NCBI GenBank assembly: GCA_051881335.1
Contig: JBJEPR010000103.1
Coordinates: 1-17,746 of the forward strand
DNA from: Fimenecus sp051881335
GTDB lineage: Bacteria; Bacillota; Clostridia; Oscillospirales; Acutalibacteraceae
DNA length: 17,746 nt
Reading direction: 5' to 3'
Part shown: positions 1 through 8,437 of the stretch, in pieces
How the letters are laid out: each line of letters starts with the position of its first letter
Position numbering within the stretch: position 1 is the stretch's first letter
The notes under the pieces: generated by a model
The model's database searches: none
What the model was told of the DNA's origin: nothing
What the model saw: only the letters and a program-made list of their open reading frames with translations
Translations under genes and position numbers: made by a program

Positions 1-9
1 GGCATAATG

Positions 10-46
10 TGTATACCATGTCCTTACACAGGTGTTTACCATGTTA
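10..46. repeat. Transposon-end-like repeat, copy 1
   Basis: A 37-base block built of two tandem half-units, each TGT(A/T)TACCATGT, starting 23 bases apart. It matches 8518-8554 at 30 of 37 positions, without gaps and in the same orientation. Tandem degenerate repeats of this kind are typical of transposase-binding ends (for example IS21-like elements), but no transposase gene lies in the window, so the assignment is inference. Confidence 0.55.
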
Positions 47-65
47 CTCTTGACAGGTCGACCGC

Positions 66-105
66 CCCTACGATTGGATATGCAAATCCCAATTTATCGT
101 AGGGT
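66..105. repeat. Inverted-repeat element with CCCTACGAT / ATCGTAGGG arms
   Basis: The arms CCCTACGAT (66-74) and ATCGTAGGG (97-105) are perfect reverse complements. The interior carries AAATCCCAATTT. The block is a reverse-complement relative of 8443-8469, which has CCCTA/TAGGG arms around AAATTGGGATTT. It is probably a copy of a dispersed small repeat family. It encodes nothing. Confidence 0.5.
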
Positions 106-122
106 ATTTTGTACCGAGCATA

Positions 123-159
123 CCGCAGATTACCCCCACGCGGCACGCGGTTTCTGCGG
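123..159. other. Hairpin CCGCAGA/TCTGCGG
   Basis: A 7-base perfect inverted repeat (123-129 and 153-159) with a GC-rich 23-base interior. It has no U-tract, so it is not a convincing terminator. It lies in the gene-free stretch before glgB. The rest of 106-252 shows nothing else recognisable. Confidence 0.25.
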
Positions 160-252
160 AAATGTGTCAAAAATCTCGTGAATTTTGTAACAAAGTGCAC
201 AAACGGCTGTAAGGCGACTTTTTAAAATTTTGATAAAAATGTCAAAAACTAC

Positions 253-281
253 TTGCAAAATAAAACTGCCTTTGCTAAAAT
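253..281 (+). promoter_or_regulatory. Promoter of the glg operon
   Basis: The -35 TTGCAA (253-258) and -10 TAAAAT (276-281) are separated by 17 bases, and a TGC extension precedes the -10. The predicted transcription start is near 288. That puts the AGGAGG at 292-297 almost at the RNA 5' end and favours translation from ATG 332/338 rather than TTG 305. Confidence 0.65.
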
Positions 282-337
282 ACGGGTATATAGGAGGAAA
301 AGCTTTGTTTTTCCGAGTTTATGGAGAGGTTATGTTT

Positions 338-2239
338 ATGCCGAAACAAGCAAACAAAAAGCCGAAAAGTGAGCACGAGGTGCCGCTGTATCTGTTCCAC
401 GAGGGCAGTAATGCGCGCGCATACGAATATTTCGGCGCACATAAATCCCCCGCGGGTGTGACCTTCCGCGTGTGGGCACCGCACGCCGCTTCTGTGAGCG
501 TGGTTGGTGATTTTAACGATTGGGACGAGAACGCCGCAATGATGCAATATGTACCGGACAGCGACGGCGTTTGGGAGCTTACCCTGCCTGAGATGGCACC
601 GTATGCGATTTACAAATACCGTATTGTCTCCAAAAACGGGAAGGTGACAATGAAATGCGACCCCTACGGTGTGCATATGGAAACGCGACCGGGCACGGCA
701 ACCAAATACTATGAATTGGAAAAATGCTACGAATGGACGGACAGTGCGTGGTGCGCCGCGCGCGGCAAGCAAAATGTGTATAAATCCCCCGTCAACATTT
801 ATGAAATCCACGCGGGCTCGTGGAAGCAGTACCCCGACGGCAATTTCTATTCGTATCGCGCCCTTGCCGACGAATTGGTGCCGTATGTCAAAAAAATGGG
901 CTATACGCACATTGAGTTTATGCCGCTGACGGAATATCCGTATGACGGCTCGTGGGGCTATCAGGTGACGGGCTATTTTGCCGCTACCTCACGCTACGGT
1001 ACGCCGGCGGATTTGATGTACTTAATTGATACCTGCCACAATGCGGGGCTCGGTGTGATTTTGGACTGGGTGCCTGCCCACTTCCCGAAGGACGCGCACG
1101 GTCTTTATGAATTTGACGGCGAGCCGCTGTATGAATACCCTGACCCGCGCAAGGGCGAGCATTATGCGTGGGGTACACGCGTATTCGACTACGGCAGAAA
1201 CGAAGTTCGCTCCTTCTTAATGTCGAGTGCGGTGTTCTGGCTGCGGGAATTCCATGTGGACGGCTTGCGCATTGACGCGGTGGCGTCGATGCTGTATCTC
1301 GACTACGACCGCGACGACGGACAGTGGATTCCGAACAAAAACGGTGGTCACGAAAACTTGGAAGCGGTCGAGTTTTTGCAAAAGCTCAACCAAAACATTT
1401 TCCGCGACTATCCGTATGCGTTAATGATTGCCGAAGAAAGCACCGCTTGGCCGATGGTGTCGAAGCCCGTGTTTATGGGCGGCTTGGGCTTTAATTTCAA
1501 GTGGAATATGGGTTGGATGAACGATATTCTGCGCTATTTCGCCTTGGACGGTTTCTTCCGCAAATACAACCACGATTGCATCACCTTTTCACTGTTCTAT
1601 GCATTCTCCGAAAACTTTGTCCTGCCGATTTCACACGATGAGGTCGTGCACGGCAAAAAGTCGCTGATTGACAAAATGCCCGGCACATATGAAGAAAAAT
1701 TTGCAGGCGTGCGCGCGTTTGTCGGTTATATGATGGCGCACCCCGGCAAAAAACTGATGTTTATGGGGCAGGAGTTCGGGCAGTTTATTGAGTGGAATTA
1801 CGAGCAGGGCTTGGATTGGCTGTTGCTCGACTACCCGCAACACCGCGCACTGCAAAATTATTTCCGCGAAATCAACCTGCTTTACAAAAAGACCAAGCCG
1901 ATGTGGGAAGTAGACGATTCGTGGGAGGGCTTCTCGTGGATTTCCTCTGACGATAAGGACAATTCCGTCATCGCGTTCCGTCGCATAGATGAAAGCGGCA
2001 AGGAAATGATCGCCGTTTGCAACTTCACCAATGTCGAGCGCACCGATTACCGTATCGGCGTGCCGAAAAAAGGCAGTTACAAGGTGTTCTTCAACTCCGA
2101 CGATACGGCGTTCGGCGGCGAGGGACGCGGCGACAAGGAAAAAATCAAAGCCGAGGCAATCAATATGCACGGCTTCGAGCAAAGTATTTCTTTGGATTTA
2201 CCGCCGCTTTCGACAATCTATTTAAAGAAAACGCGGTAA
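338..2239 (+). CDS. glgB: 1,4-alpha-glucan branching enzyme GlgB
   Basis: GlgB cuts alpha-1,4 glucan chains and re-attaches them by alpha-1,6 links, creating glycogen branches in the cytoplasm. The 633-residue product has an N-terminal CBM48 module (GVTFRVWAP, then VVGDFNDW) and a GH13 barrel. The catalytic signatures are DWVPAHF (about 243-249), GLRID with nucleophile D313, AEEST with acid/base E366, and SHDEVVHG with D434, followed by an all-beta C-terminal domain. Start choice: ATG 338 has GGAGAGG (323-329) at 8 bases. ATG 332 is too close to that site. TTG 305 has a perfect AGGAGG (292-297) but lies only about 17 bases after the predicted transcription start and would add unconserved residues. 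It is the first gene of glgBCDA. The family assignment is certain; the start is about 60% sure. Confidence 0.97.
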   Translation: MPKQANKKPKSEHEVPLYLFHEGSNARAYEYFGAHKSPAGVTFRVWAPHAASVSVVGDFNDWDENAAMMQYVPDSDGVWELTLPEMAPYAIYKYRIVSKNGKVTMKCDPYGVHMETRPGTATKYYELEKCYEWTDSAWCAARGKQNVYKSPVNIYEIHAGSWKQYPDGNFYSYRALADELVPYVKKMGYTHIEFMPLTEYPYDGSWGYQVTGYFAATSRYGTPADLMYLIDTCHNAGLGVILDWVPAHFPKDAHGLYEFDGEPLYEYPDPRKGEHYAWGTRVFDYGRNEVRSFLMSSAVFWLREFHVDGLRIDAVASMLYLDYDRDDGQWIPNKNGGHENLEAVEFLQKLNQNIFRDYPYALMIAEESTAWPMVSKPVFMGGLGFNFKWNMGWMNDILRYFALDGFFRKYNHDCITFSLFYAFSENFVLPISHDEVVHGKKSLIDKMPGTYEEKFAGVRAFVGYMMAHPGKKLMFMGQEFGQFIEWNYEQGLDWLLLDYPQHRALQNYFREINLLYKKTKPMWEVDDSWEGFSWISSDDKDNSVIAFRRIDESGKEMIAVCNFTNVERTDYRIGVPKKGSYKVFFNSDDTAFGGEGRGDKEKIKAEAINMHGFEQSISLDLPPLSTIYLKKTR

Positions 2240-2282
2240 ACTGTATTCCTGTGTTTTAAATTCTTATAAGGAGGCAAATTAT

Positions 2283-3494
2283 ATGGCACGCAAAATGGAG
2301 TGCATTGCAATGTTGCTTGCAGGCGGGCAGGGCTCGCGCCTGGGCATTCTCACAAAGAACATTGCAAAACCCGCCGTTCCTTACGGCGGCAAATACAGAA
2401 TTATCGACTTTCCGCTTTCCAACTGTGTGAATTCGGGTATTTCCACGGTCGGTGTTCTGACACAGTATCAGCCCCTCGAATTAAACGATTATATCGGCAA
2501 CGGACAGCCGTGGGATTTGGATCGCGCCAACGGCGGCGTACATATTCTTTCGCCCTATCAGCAGATTAAAGGCTCGGAGTGGTACAAGGGCACGGCCAAC
2601 GCCATTTACCAGAATATTACCTTTATTGACCGCTACAATCCCGAATATGTGGCGATTTTGTCGGGCGACCATATTTATAAAATGGATTATTCCAAAATGC
2701 TCGCCTACCACAAAGAAAAAGATGCCGCCTGCACCATTGCGATGCTCGAAGTGCCGTGGGAGGAGGCTTCGCGCTTTGGCTTGATGCTGGTGGACGAGGA
2801 TAACAAAATTACCGAATTTGAGGAAAAACCGAAAAATCCGCGCAGCAACAAGGCGTCTATGGGTGTGTATATCTTCACTTGGAGCAAGCTGCGGCAGTAT
2901 TTGATTGACGATGAAGCAAACCCGAATTCCTCGAACGACTTCGGGCACGATGTCATTCCCGCGATGCACAGTGCAGGGGAAAGAATGTATGCTTATCTGT
3001 TTGACGGCTACTGGAAAGATGTCGGCACGATTGACAGTCTGTGGGAAGCAAATTTGGACTTGTTAAATCCGAAGGTGGATTTGGATTTGTCCGATCCGAC
3101 TTGGAAAATTTATTCCAAAACGCCGACCGCGCCGCCGCATTATGTGGCGCCGACCGCAACCGTGCAAAACTCGATGATCGGCGAGGGCTCGCAGGTCTAC
3201 GGCGAATTGGATTTCTCCATTTTGTTCCACAATGTCACCGTGGAGGCGGGCGCCGTGGTGCGCGACTCCATTGTGATGCCCGGCACGGTGATTAAAGCGG
3301 GCGCGGTAGTGCAGTACGCCATTGTTGCCGAAAACGCCGTGATAGAGGAAAACGCCGTGGTCGGCGAACGCCCCGAGGATATGCAGAATATGGACGATTG
3401 GGGCGTCGCGGTGGTCGGCGCAGGCGTGACCGTGCACAAAGGCGCACGCGTTGCACCGAAAGCTATGGTTGACAGTGATGTAAAGGAGGCGTAA
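2283..3494 (+). CDS. glgC: Glucose-1-phosphate adenylyltransferase catalytic subunit GlgC
   Basis: GlgC makes ADP-glucose from glucose-1-phosphate and ATP, the committed step of bacterial glycogen synthesis. The 403-residue protein has the nucleotidyltransferase signature LLAGGQGSRL (11-20), KPAVPYGGKYRIIDFPLSN (29-47), the catalytic-metal segment LSGDHIYKMD (126-135, D129) and the sugar-binding FEEKP (179-183). A left-handed beta-helix C-terminus of hexapeptide-like repeats follows (roughly 290-395). AAGGAGG at 2270-2276 sits 6 bases before ATG 2283. It lies 43 bases after glgB and 5 bases before glgD. In Firmicutes GlgC acts with the GlgD subunit, and the adjacency here supports that. Allosteric behaviour cannot be read from the sequence. 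Confidence 0.97.
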   Translation: MARKMECIAMLLAGGQGSRLGILTKNIAKPAVPYGGKYRIIDFPLSNCVNSGISTVGVLTQYQPLELNDYIGNGQPWDLDRANGGVHILSPYQQIKGSEWYKGTANAIYQNITFIDRYNPEYVAILSGDHIYKMDYSKMLAYHKEKDAACTIAMLEVPWEEASRFGLMLVDEDNKITEFEEKPKNPRSNKASMGVYIFTWSKLRQYLIDDEANPNSSNDFGHDVIPAMHSAGERMYAYLFDGYWKDVGTIDSLWEANLDLLNPKVDLDLSDPTWKIYSKTPTAPPHYVAPTATVQNSMIGEGSQVYGELDFSILFHNVTVEAGAVVRDSIVMPGTVIKAGAVVQYAIVAENAVIEENAVVGERPEDMQNMDDWGVAVVGAGVTVHKGARVAPKAMVDSDVKEA

Positions 3495-3499
3495 GGCAT

Positions 3500-4618
3500 A
3501 TGACGGGCAACAATATTTTAGGTATTATTTATTCCAACAAGTATGACGAATGTCTCAGCGAAATCACAGGTCTTCGCACAATGGGCTCCGTACCGTTTGC
3601 AGGGCGTTACCGCTTAATTGACTTTGCGCTTTCCAATATGGTCAACAGCGGGATGGAAAAGGTCGGCGTTATCACCAAAAGCAATTATCAGTCCTTAATG
3701 GACCATCTCGGCACGGGCAAGCCGTGGGATTTATCGAGAAAAACCGAGGGTATGTTCATTTTGCCGCCGTTTTCCTCGGCGGGCAATACGGGCACTTACA
3801 CCAACCGCGTGGAAATGTTGCGCGGCGTGATGGGCTTTATCGCACGCTCCAATGAGGAGTATGTGCTGTTGTCCGACTGCAATGTCGTGCTGAATTTGGA
3901 CATTGGGGAGCTTATGCAGTTCCACACCGATAATAACGCCGATATTTCCGTGGTCTGCAAGCACGGTATATTGCCGAAGCTCGACAATATTATGCAGCTG
4001 GACTTAAACGGTGACAACCGCGTCGAGCGTATCGCGCTTGCGCCGAACACCACGGGCGAGGTGGATTATTCCCTCAATATGATTTTGATGAAGCGTTCGC
4101 TTTTACAGCGGCTCGTGAATGAAGCGGTTAGCTTGAACCACGAATCCTTTGAACGCGATATTATGCAGGGCAATACGCAGAAGCTGCGGATTTTCGGGTT
4201 CCCCGTCACGGGCTTTGCCCGCACGATTGACTCGCTTGCCGACTATTTCAAGGTGAGTATGGAGCTGTTAGACCCCGCGAACTGTGCGGAACTGTTTAAT
4301 CCCGACAGACCCGTTTACACCAAGGTGCGCGACGATATGCCCGCGATTTACGGGCTCGGCTCCACCGTTAAAAACTCGCTGATTGCCAGCGGTTGTATCA
4401 TTGACGGCGAGGTGGAAAATTCGATTTTGTTCCGCGGCGTGCGCGTCGAAAAAGGTGCGGTGGTGAAAAACTCCATTTTGATGCAGGGCAGTTTTGTCGC
4501 AACGGGCGCAACGCTCAATTATACGATTACCGATAAGAGCGTTGCCATCACCCCGAACAAGACCCTTTCGGGCGCGGATAACTACCCGGTATTCGTCGGC
4601 AAAGGGATTGTGATTTAA
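3500..4618 (+). CDS. glgD: ADP-glucose pyrophosphorylase regulatory subunit GlgD
   Basis: A paralogue of GlgC that in Firmicutes forms a mixed ADP-glucose pyrophosphorylase and modulates its activity. The 372-residue protein keeps the fold: MGSVPFAGRYRLIDFALSN (28-46) parallels the GlgC substrate segment, and the C-terminal beta-helix repeats (SLIASGCIIDGEVENSILF onward) are present. The N-terminal GGxGxRL nucleotide loop is absent, replaced by IIYSNKYDECLSEITGLR. The catalytic GDH segment of GlgC is LSDCNVVLNLD here. This fits the known non-catalytic role. Its AAGGAGG (3482-3488) lies inside the 3' end of glgC and the gap is 5 bases, so translational coupling is likely. Confidence 0.95.
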   Translation: MTGNNILGIIYSNKYDECLSEITGLRTMGSVPFAGRYRLIDFALSNMVNSGMEKVGVITKSNYQSLMDHLGTGKPWDLSRKTEGMFILPPFSSAGNTGTYTNRVEMLRGVMGFIARSNEEYVLLSDCNVVLNLDIGELMQFHTDNNADISVVCKHGILPKLDNIMQLDLNGDNRVERIALAPNTTGEVDYSLNMILMKRSLLQRLVNEAVSLNHESFERDIMQGNTQKLRIFGFPVTGFARTIDSLADYFKVSMELLDPANCAELFNPDRPVYTKVRDDMPAIYGLGSTVKNSLIASGCIIDGEVENSILFRGVRVEKGAVVKNSILMQGSFVATGATLNYTITDKSVAITPNKTLSGADNYPVFVGKGIVI

Positions 4619-4638
4619 CTTCTTAAGGAGAAGGCTTT

Positions 4639-6063
4639 ATGAAAGTATTGTATGTTTCCAGTGAAGCGTTGCCCTTTATGGCGTCCGGTGGGCTTGCCGA
4701 TGTGGCTGGCTCATTGCCGAAAGCATTGCGTCAGCGCTTGATTGGTTGCCGCGTGGTGATGCCGTTATATGACGGCATTCGGCAGGACTTGAAGGATAAA
4801 ATGACCTTTTTAACCAGTATCACCGTTCCCGTGGCGTGGCGGCGGCAGTACTGCGGCATATTTGAAGCCAAGGCAAACGGCGTAATTTATTATTTGCTTG
4901 ACAATCAGTACTATTTTAAACGCGACGGCATTTATGGGTATTATGATGACGCGGAACGCTTTGCGTTTTTCTCGCGCGCGGTGCTTGAAATTCTGCCGCA
5001 TATCGGCTTTAAGCCCGACATTATCCACTGCAACGATTGGCAGTCGGCACTCACGCCGCTTTATTACAGCACGATGTACGCCACCCGTGAGGGGTATGAA
5101 AACATCAAAACGATTTTCACCATTCACAATATTCAGTATCAGGGCACATACGGTATGGAACTCATCAATGAGGTGTTGGGGCTTCGTCCGCAAGACAGAG
5201 GGCTTATTGAGTATGACGGCGATGTCAACTTTATGAAAGCCGCGATTGAGACTTCCAACCGCGTGACAACCGTCAGCCCCTCGTATGCCGATGAAATTCT
5301 CGACCCGTGGTATTCGCACGGGCTTGACACCATTTTGCGACAGCGTAAATGGAAATTATCCGGAATTTTAAACGGCATTGATACGGATTTGTATAATCCC
5401 GAAACCGACCCGGATATTTTCAAAAACTTCTCGGCGGCGGATTTCTCTGCCAAAGCGGAAAACAAGCGCGCCTTGCAGGAGATGATGGGCTTGCCGCAGC
5501 GCCCCGATGTGCCGCTGATGGGTATGGTTACGCGCTTGGCGGGGCACAAGGGACTTGACCTCGTGAAAGCTGTGCTTGACGAGCTTTTGGCGACCACGGA
5601 CATTCAAATGGTGGTCTTGGGCTCGGGCGAGTGGCAGTATGAGGAATTCTTTAAGCAAATGGCGGCGAAATATCCCGATAAATTCGCCTTGAAATTAGGC
5701 TTTATTCCGTCGCTTTCGCGCAAGATTTATGCGGGTACGGATTTGTTCCTGATGCCCTCCAAGAGTGAGCCCTGCGGGCTTTCGCAGATGATTGCGCTTC
5801 GGTACGGCTCTATTCCGATTGTCCGCGAAACAGGCGGACTTCGTGACAGCATTCATGACAGCGGCGACGGTGCGGGCAACGGCTTTACCTTTGCCAATTA
5901 CAACGCCCACGAAATGCTGTATACCATTCGCCGCGCATTAGAGGGATACGCAAAGCCCGATGGGTGGAAAATCTTGGTCAAGCGCGCGATGGAGTGCGAC
6001 AACAGCTGGGGCAAATCCGCCAATGAATACATTAAACTGTATAAAGCGGTGCTGAAAGACTGA
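4639..6063 (+). CDS. glgA: Glycogen synthase GlgA (ADP-glucose type)
   Basis: GlgA transfers glucose from ADP-glucose to the growing alpha-1,4 chain (GT5 family, GT-B fold). The 474-residue length is standard for bacterial GlgA. Visible signatures are the N-terminal SSEALPFMASGGLADVAG (7-24), HCNDWQ, TIHNIQYQG, NGIDTDLYNPE and the C-terminal SKSEPCGLSQM with catalytic E377, followed by RETGGLRDS. The classic KxGGL glycine loop reads A15-S-G-G-L here, so the usual Lys15 is absent. AAGGAG (4625-4630) precedes ATG 4639. It is the last gene of glgBCDA, 20 bases after glgD. No glycogen phosphorylase gene accompanies it. Confidence 0.97.
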   Translation: MKVLYVSSEALPFMASGGLADVAGSLPKALRQRLIGCRVVMPLYDGIRQDLKDKMTFLTSITVPVAWRRQYCGIFEAKANGVIYYLLDNQYYFKRDGIYGYYDDAERFAFFSRAVLEILPHIGFKPDIIHCNDWQSALTPLYYSTMYATREGYENIKTIFTIHNIQYQGTYGMELINEVLGLRPQDRGLIEYDGDVNFMKAAIETSNRVTTVSPSYADEILDPWYSHGLDTILRQRKWKLSGILNGIDTDLYNPETDPDIFKNFSAADFSAKAENKRALQEMMGLPQRPDVPLMGMVTRLAGHKGLDLVKAVLDELLATTDIQMVVLGSGEWQYEEFFKQMAAKYPDKFALKLGFIPSLSRKIYAGTDLFLMPSKSEPCGLSQMIALRYGSIPIVRETGGLRDSIHDSGDGAGNGFTFANYNAHEMLYTIRRALEGYAKPDGWKILVKRAMECDNSWGKSANEYIKLYKAVLKD

Positions 6064-6078
6064 ACAGAAACAAAAACG

Positions 6079-6105
6079 CACGGGGCGGAGGATATCCGCC
6101 CCGTG
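6079..6105. terminator. GC-rich hairpin after glgA
   Basis: An 11-base perfect stem (6079-6089 and 6095-6105) with a 5-base loop. On the plus strand the following bases (TTCTGTG) make a poor U-tract. Read on the minus strand the stem is followed by GCGTTTTTG, which is better. It may weakly end glg transcription or act in the reverse direction. Confidence 0.5.
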
Positions 6106-6125
6106 TTCTGTGAGGGAGAAAACCA

Positions 6126-6596
6126 ATGATTCGACAAGCAAAAGAAAAAGATGCGCCGCGGGTGCTTGCGCTTTTAAAGGATATTGTAAAACTGCACCAC
6201 GAAGGGCGTCCCGATATTTTTTCGGGCGAAAATCCGAAATATGACATTCCCGCGTTGCTTCAAAAATTCCAAAATCCGAATGAACGGATTTTTGTTTCCG
6301 TAGATGAAAACGATGTTGTCAACGGCTATGTGATGTGTATTTTAGAAGAAAAAGACGACCCGTTTTATACACAGCGCCCCTATCGCACGCTGTATGTGGA
6401 CGATTTGTGTGTAGACAAAGCCGCGCGCGGCGGCGGTATCGGCAAAGCCTTAATGGCGCGTGCCGCAGAGGAGGCGCTCTCTCTCGGCTGTTATAATCTG
6501 GATTTGAATGTTTGGGCGTGCAACGAGGACGCCATTCGGTTTTATGAAAAAATCGGCATGCAAAAACAGCGGCAGTATATGGAAATAATTTTATAA
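6126..6596 (+). CDS. GNAT-family N-acetyltransferase
   Basis: A 156-residue single-domain GNAT protein, which would move an acetyl group from acetyl-CoA to an unidentified amine. The acetyl-CoA pyrophosphate loop is visible in motif A: LYVDDLCVDKAARGGGIGKALM (about 98-119, RGGGIGKA). The motif B region LNVWACNEDAIRFYEKIGM is the usual C-terminal N-x-x-A-x-x-FYEKxGF-like segment. ATG 6126 has GGGAGAA at 6114-6120. The gene follows glgA by 62 bases across a hairpin, so it may be partly co-transcribed, but nothing links it to glycogen. Its stop codon directly abuts the stop codon of the convergent PAP2 gene. The substrate cannot be inferred. Confidence 0.9.
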   Translation: MIRQAKEKDAPRVLALLKDIVKLHHEGRPDIFSGENPKYDIPALLQKFQNPNERIFVSVDENDVVNGYVMCILEEKDDPFYTQRPYRTLYVDDLCVDKAARGGGIGKALMARAAEEALSLGCYNLDLNVWACNEDAIRFYEKIGMQKQRQYMEIIL

Positions 6597-7091
6597 TTAA
6601 AGTACAAAAAAGCCCAACACGCCTGCCAAAATCCCAATGGCCGCCCCGGCGAGCACATCGCGCGGAAAATGCACCCCGCCCGTTACGCGCACCGCGGCTA
6701 AAATCACGCCGAATACGGTGAGTACAACCCCGACAGGCACAAAGGTGTAATAAAACGCGAACGCAATCACAAATACCGAAAAGACATGGCGGCTCGGAAA
6801 CGACTCGCCGTGTTTTTCTTTGCGGATAATGGGCTGGAAATGCCATTTTTCATACGGGCGCTCGGCGTTTATCAGCTTGCGAAGTCCGCTGACTGCCAAA
6901 AAGGAGATGAACGGTACAAAAAAGCAACGCCACAGCCGTATATCTTTTGAAACCAGCAGTACGCACAGCAAAACGGGGTAAGACAGATAGACCAATCCCG
7001 TCAAAATGAGGTCGGTATACACAAGCGCTTGCCGCAACCGCTTGTTTTTACGAAACGGACGGCTCCATTTTGCATATTGTGCACGCGTCAT
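6597..7091 (-). CDS. PAP2-family membrane phosphatase
   Basis: A 164-residue integral membrane protein of the phosphatidic acid phosphatase type 2 superfamily; members dephosphorylate lipid phosphates such as undecaprenyl or phosphatidylglycerol phosphates. The three family motifs are visible: RKLINAERP (71-79, first position Arg rather than the usual Lys), FPSRH (98-102) and RVTGGVHFPRD (135-145), with catalytic H102 and H141. About five hydrophobic segments flank them. The ATG (complement of 7089-7091) follows an AAAGGAGAG site at good spacing. A minus-strand promoter lies at 7124-7152. It is convergent with the GNAT gene with zero bases between stops. The exact lipid substrate is unknown. 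Confidence 0.92.
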   Translation of the reverse strand: MTRAQYAKWSRPFRKNKRLRQALVYTDLILTGLVYLSYPVLLCVLLVSKDIRLWRCFFVPFISFLAVSGLRKLINAERPYEKWHFQPIIRKEKHGESFPSRHVFSVFVIAFAFYYTFVPVGVVLTVFGVILAAVRVTGGVHFPRDVLAGAAIGILAGVLGFFVL

Positions 7092-7123
7092 AGGGCTTCT
7101 CTCCTTTTCGGGAATTCCTTATC

Positions 7124-7152
7124 AGTATAGCAGATTTTTCCTGCGCGGACAA
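7124..7152 (-). promoter_or_regulatory. Promoter of the PAP2 gene
   Basis: On the minus strand, -35 TTGTCC (7152-7147) and -10 TATACT (7129-7124) are 17 bases apart, with a TGC extension before the -10. The predicted start near 7117 leaves a short leader to ATG 7091. Confidence 0.5.
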
Positions 7153-7232
7153 GTCAATACGGCAAAACACACAAGATATGGGGCGTGATTTTGTATGCAC
7201 TCCCATATTTTATGGAAAATCCGTCAAACGGG

Positions 7233-7260
7233 TTGCAAAATCTATGTTTTATGGTACAAT
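7233..7260 (+). promoter_or_regulatory. Promoter of the DUF3048 gene
   Basis: -35 TTGCAA (7233-7238) and -10 TACAAT (7255-7260) are 16 bases apart, with TGG preceding the -10. The predicted start is near 7267, about 33 bases before ATG 7300. It is divergent from the PAP2 promoter. Confidence 0.6.
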
Positions 7261-7299
7261 AAATATAGAATTTTTGTGTGAACAGTGAAGGGGTATTCC

Positions 7300-8367
7300 A
7301 TGCGCAACCATTTTACAAAACGAATTTTTGCCGCGCTTATGAGTGCGGTTTTCATTACACTGCTGTTTTCTTCCTGCGGCAATACCGAAGAACCGATTGA
7401 ATCCGTGCCGTCCGCGCCCGAAACAACAACGGCGGCACAAAATCCCAATGTCAATCCCTTGACGGGGCTTTCCATTCGGGCAGAGGCGCTCGGCAAACGC
7501 CCTGTGGCGGTGATGGTGGAAAATTCACCGCAGGCACGCCCGCAGTGGGGCTTAAGCTCGCCCGATATTGTGATTGAAGGGCTTGCCGAGGGCGGCATCA
7601 CCCGTATGATGTGGCTGTATGCCGACGCGGCGGATATGCCGAAGGTCGGGCCGACGCGCAGTGCACGCCACGATTATGTGGAGCTTGCCGAGGGCTTTGA
7701 CGCGATTTATGTCCATTTCGGCGGCAGTGTGTATGCCTATGACACCCTGCAAAAAGATAAGGTCGACGATATTGACGGCACGAAAGCGGACGGCAAATAC
7801 TTTGCCCGCGATAACTCCCGCAATGTAGCCGTCGAGCACACCGCCTATACCACGGGCGAGAATATTCAAAATGCCATCAGCGAAAAAGGCTTGCGCACCG
7901 ATGTGAAAGAAGCGAATGCCTATCCGTTCACCTTTGCCACGGAAAAGCGGACGCTTTCGGGCGGGGCTTGCCAAAGCGTTTTGGCGGTTTTTTCAAGCGA
8001 TTATAAGCACACTTTCAAATACAATGCCGATGACGGCCTGTATTATAACTATATGAATTCCAAGGAAATGAAAGATGCTGACGGCACGACGATGGCGGTT
8101 TCCAATGTGCTGATTTTGTATACGAATATCAGCAATGTCGCAGGGTCCGACAAGGGACATGTGGATTGGGATTTGTCCGGCGGCAACGGCGTGTATGTCT
8201 CGAACGGCACATATCAGAATATCAAATGGTCAAAAGGCACGGCGTCCACGCCGACTTCGCCGCTCAAATTAACCGACGAAAGCGGCAACGAATTACAACT
8301 CAATACGGGAAAAATGTGGATTGGCTTTGTGCCCGCATCAAACAGCAGTGCAACCGTGATTGCATAA
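7300..8367 (+). CDS. DUF3048 domain lipoprotein
   Basis: A 355-residue secreted lipoprotein of the DUF3048 family (Bacillus subtilis YerB type); its biochemical function is not established. The N-terminus MRNHFTKRIF plus a hydrophobic stretch ends in LFSSC, giving a candidate lipidated Cys26. A Thr-rich linker follows. The domain starts at NPLTGL and contains RPVAVMVENSPQARPQWGL, VIEGLAEGGITRMMW and VGPTRSARHDYVELA, all hallmark segments. The C-terminal half ends with YQNIKWSKG and LNTGKMWIGFVP. ATG 7300 has GAAGGGG (7287-7293) at 6 bases; an upstream in-frame GTG at 7285 overlaps that site and is rejected. It appears monocistronic, with its own promoter and a strong terminator. Confidence 0.93.
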   Translation: MRNHFTKRIFAALMSAVFITLLFSSCGNTEEPIESVPSAPETTTAAQNPNVNPLTGLSIRAEALGKRPVAVMVENSPQARPQWGLSSPDIVIEGLAEGGITRMMWLYADAADMPKVGPTRSARHDYVELAEGFDAIYVHFGGSVYAYDTLQKDKVDDIDGTKADGKYFARDNSRNVAVEHTAYTTGENIQNAISEKGLRTDVKEANAYPFTFATEKRTLSGGACQSVLAVFSSDYKHTFKYNADDGLYYNYMNSKEMKDADGTTMAVSNVLILYTNISNVAGSDKGHVDWDLSGGNGVYVSNGTYQNIKWSKGTASTPTSPLKLTDESGNELQLNTGKMWIGFVPASNSSATVIA

Positions 8368-8395
8368 ATGTGTTTTTATATCGGTGTTTTCCGAA

Positions 8396-8437
8396 AAAGA
8401 AAAGCGTGTGTGCTTTGTGCATACGCGCTTTTCTTTT
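8396..8437 (+). terminator. Terminator after the DUF3048 gene
   Basis: A 15-base stem (8399-8413 with 8419-8433, two G-U pairs) and a 5-base loop, followed by TTTT. An A-run on the 5' side makes it potentially bidirectional. Confidence 0.85.

Noticed and set aside
230..337. Upstream glgB starts at TTG 230 and TTG 305
   Set aside because: TTG 230 lies upstream of the promoter. TTG 305 has a perfect AGGAGG but almost no leader and adds non-family residues. It remains possible.
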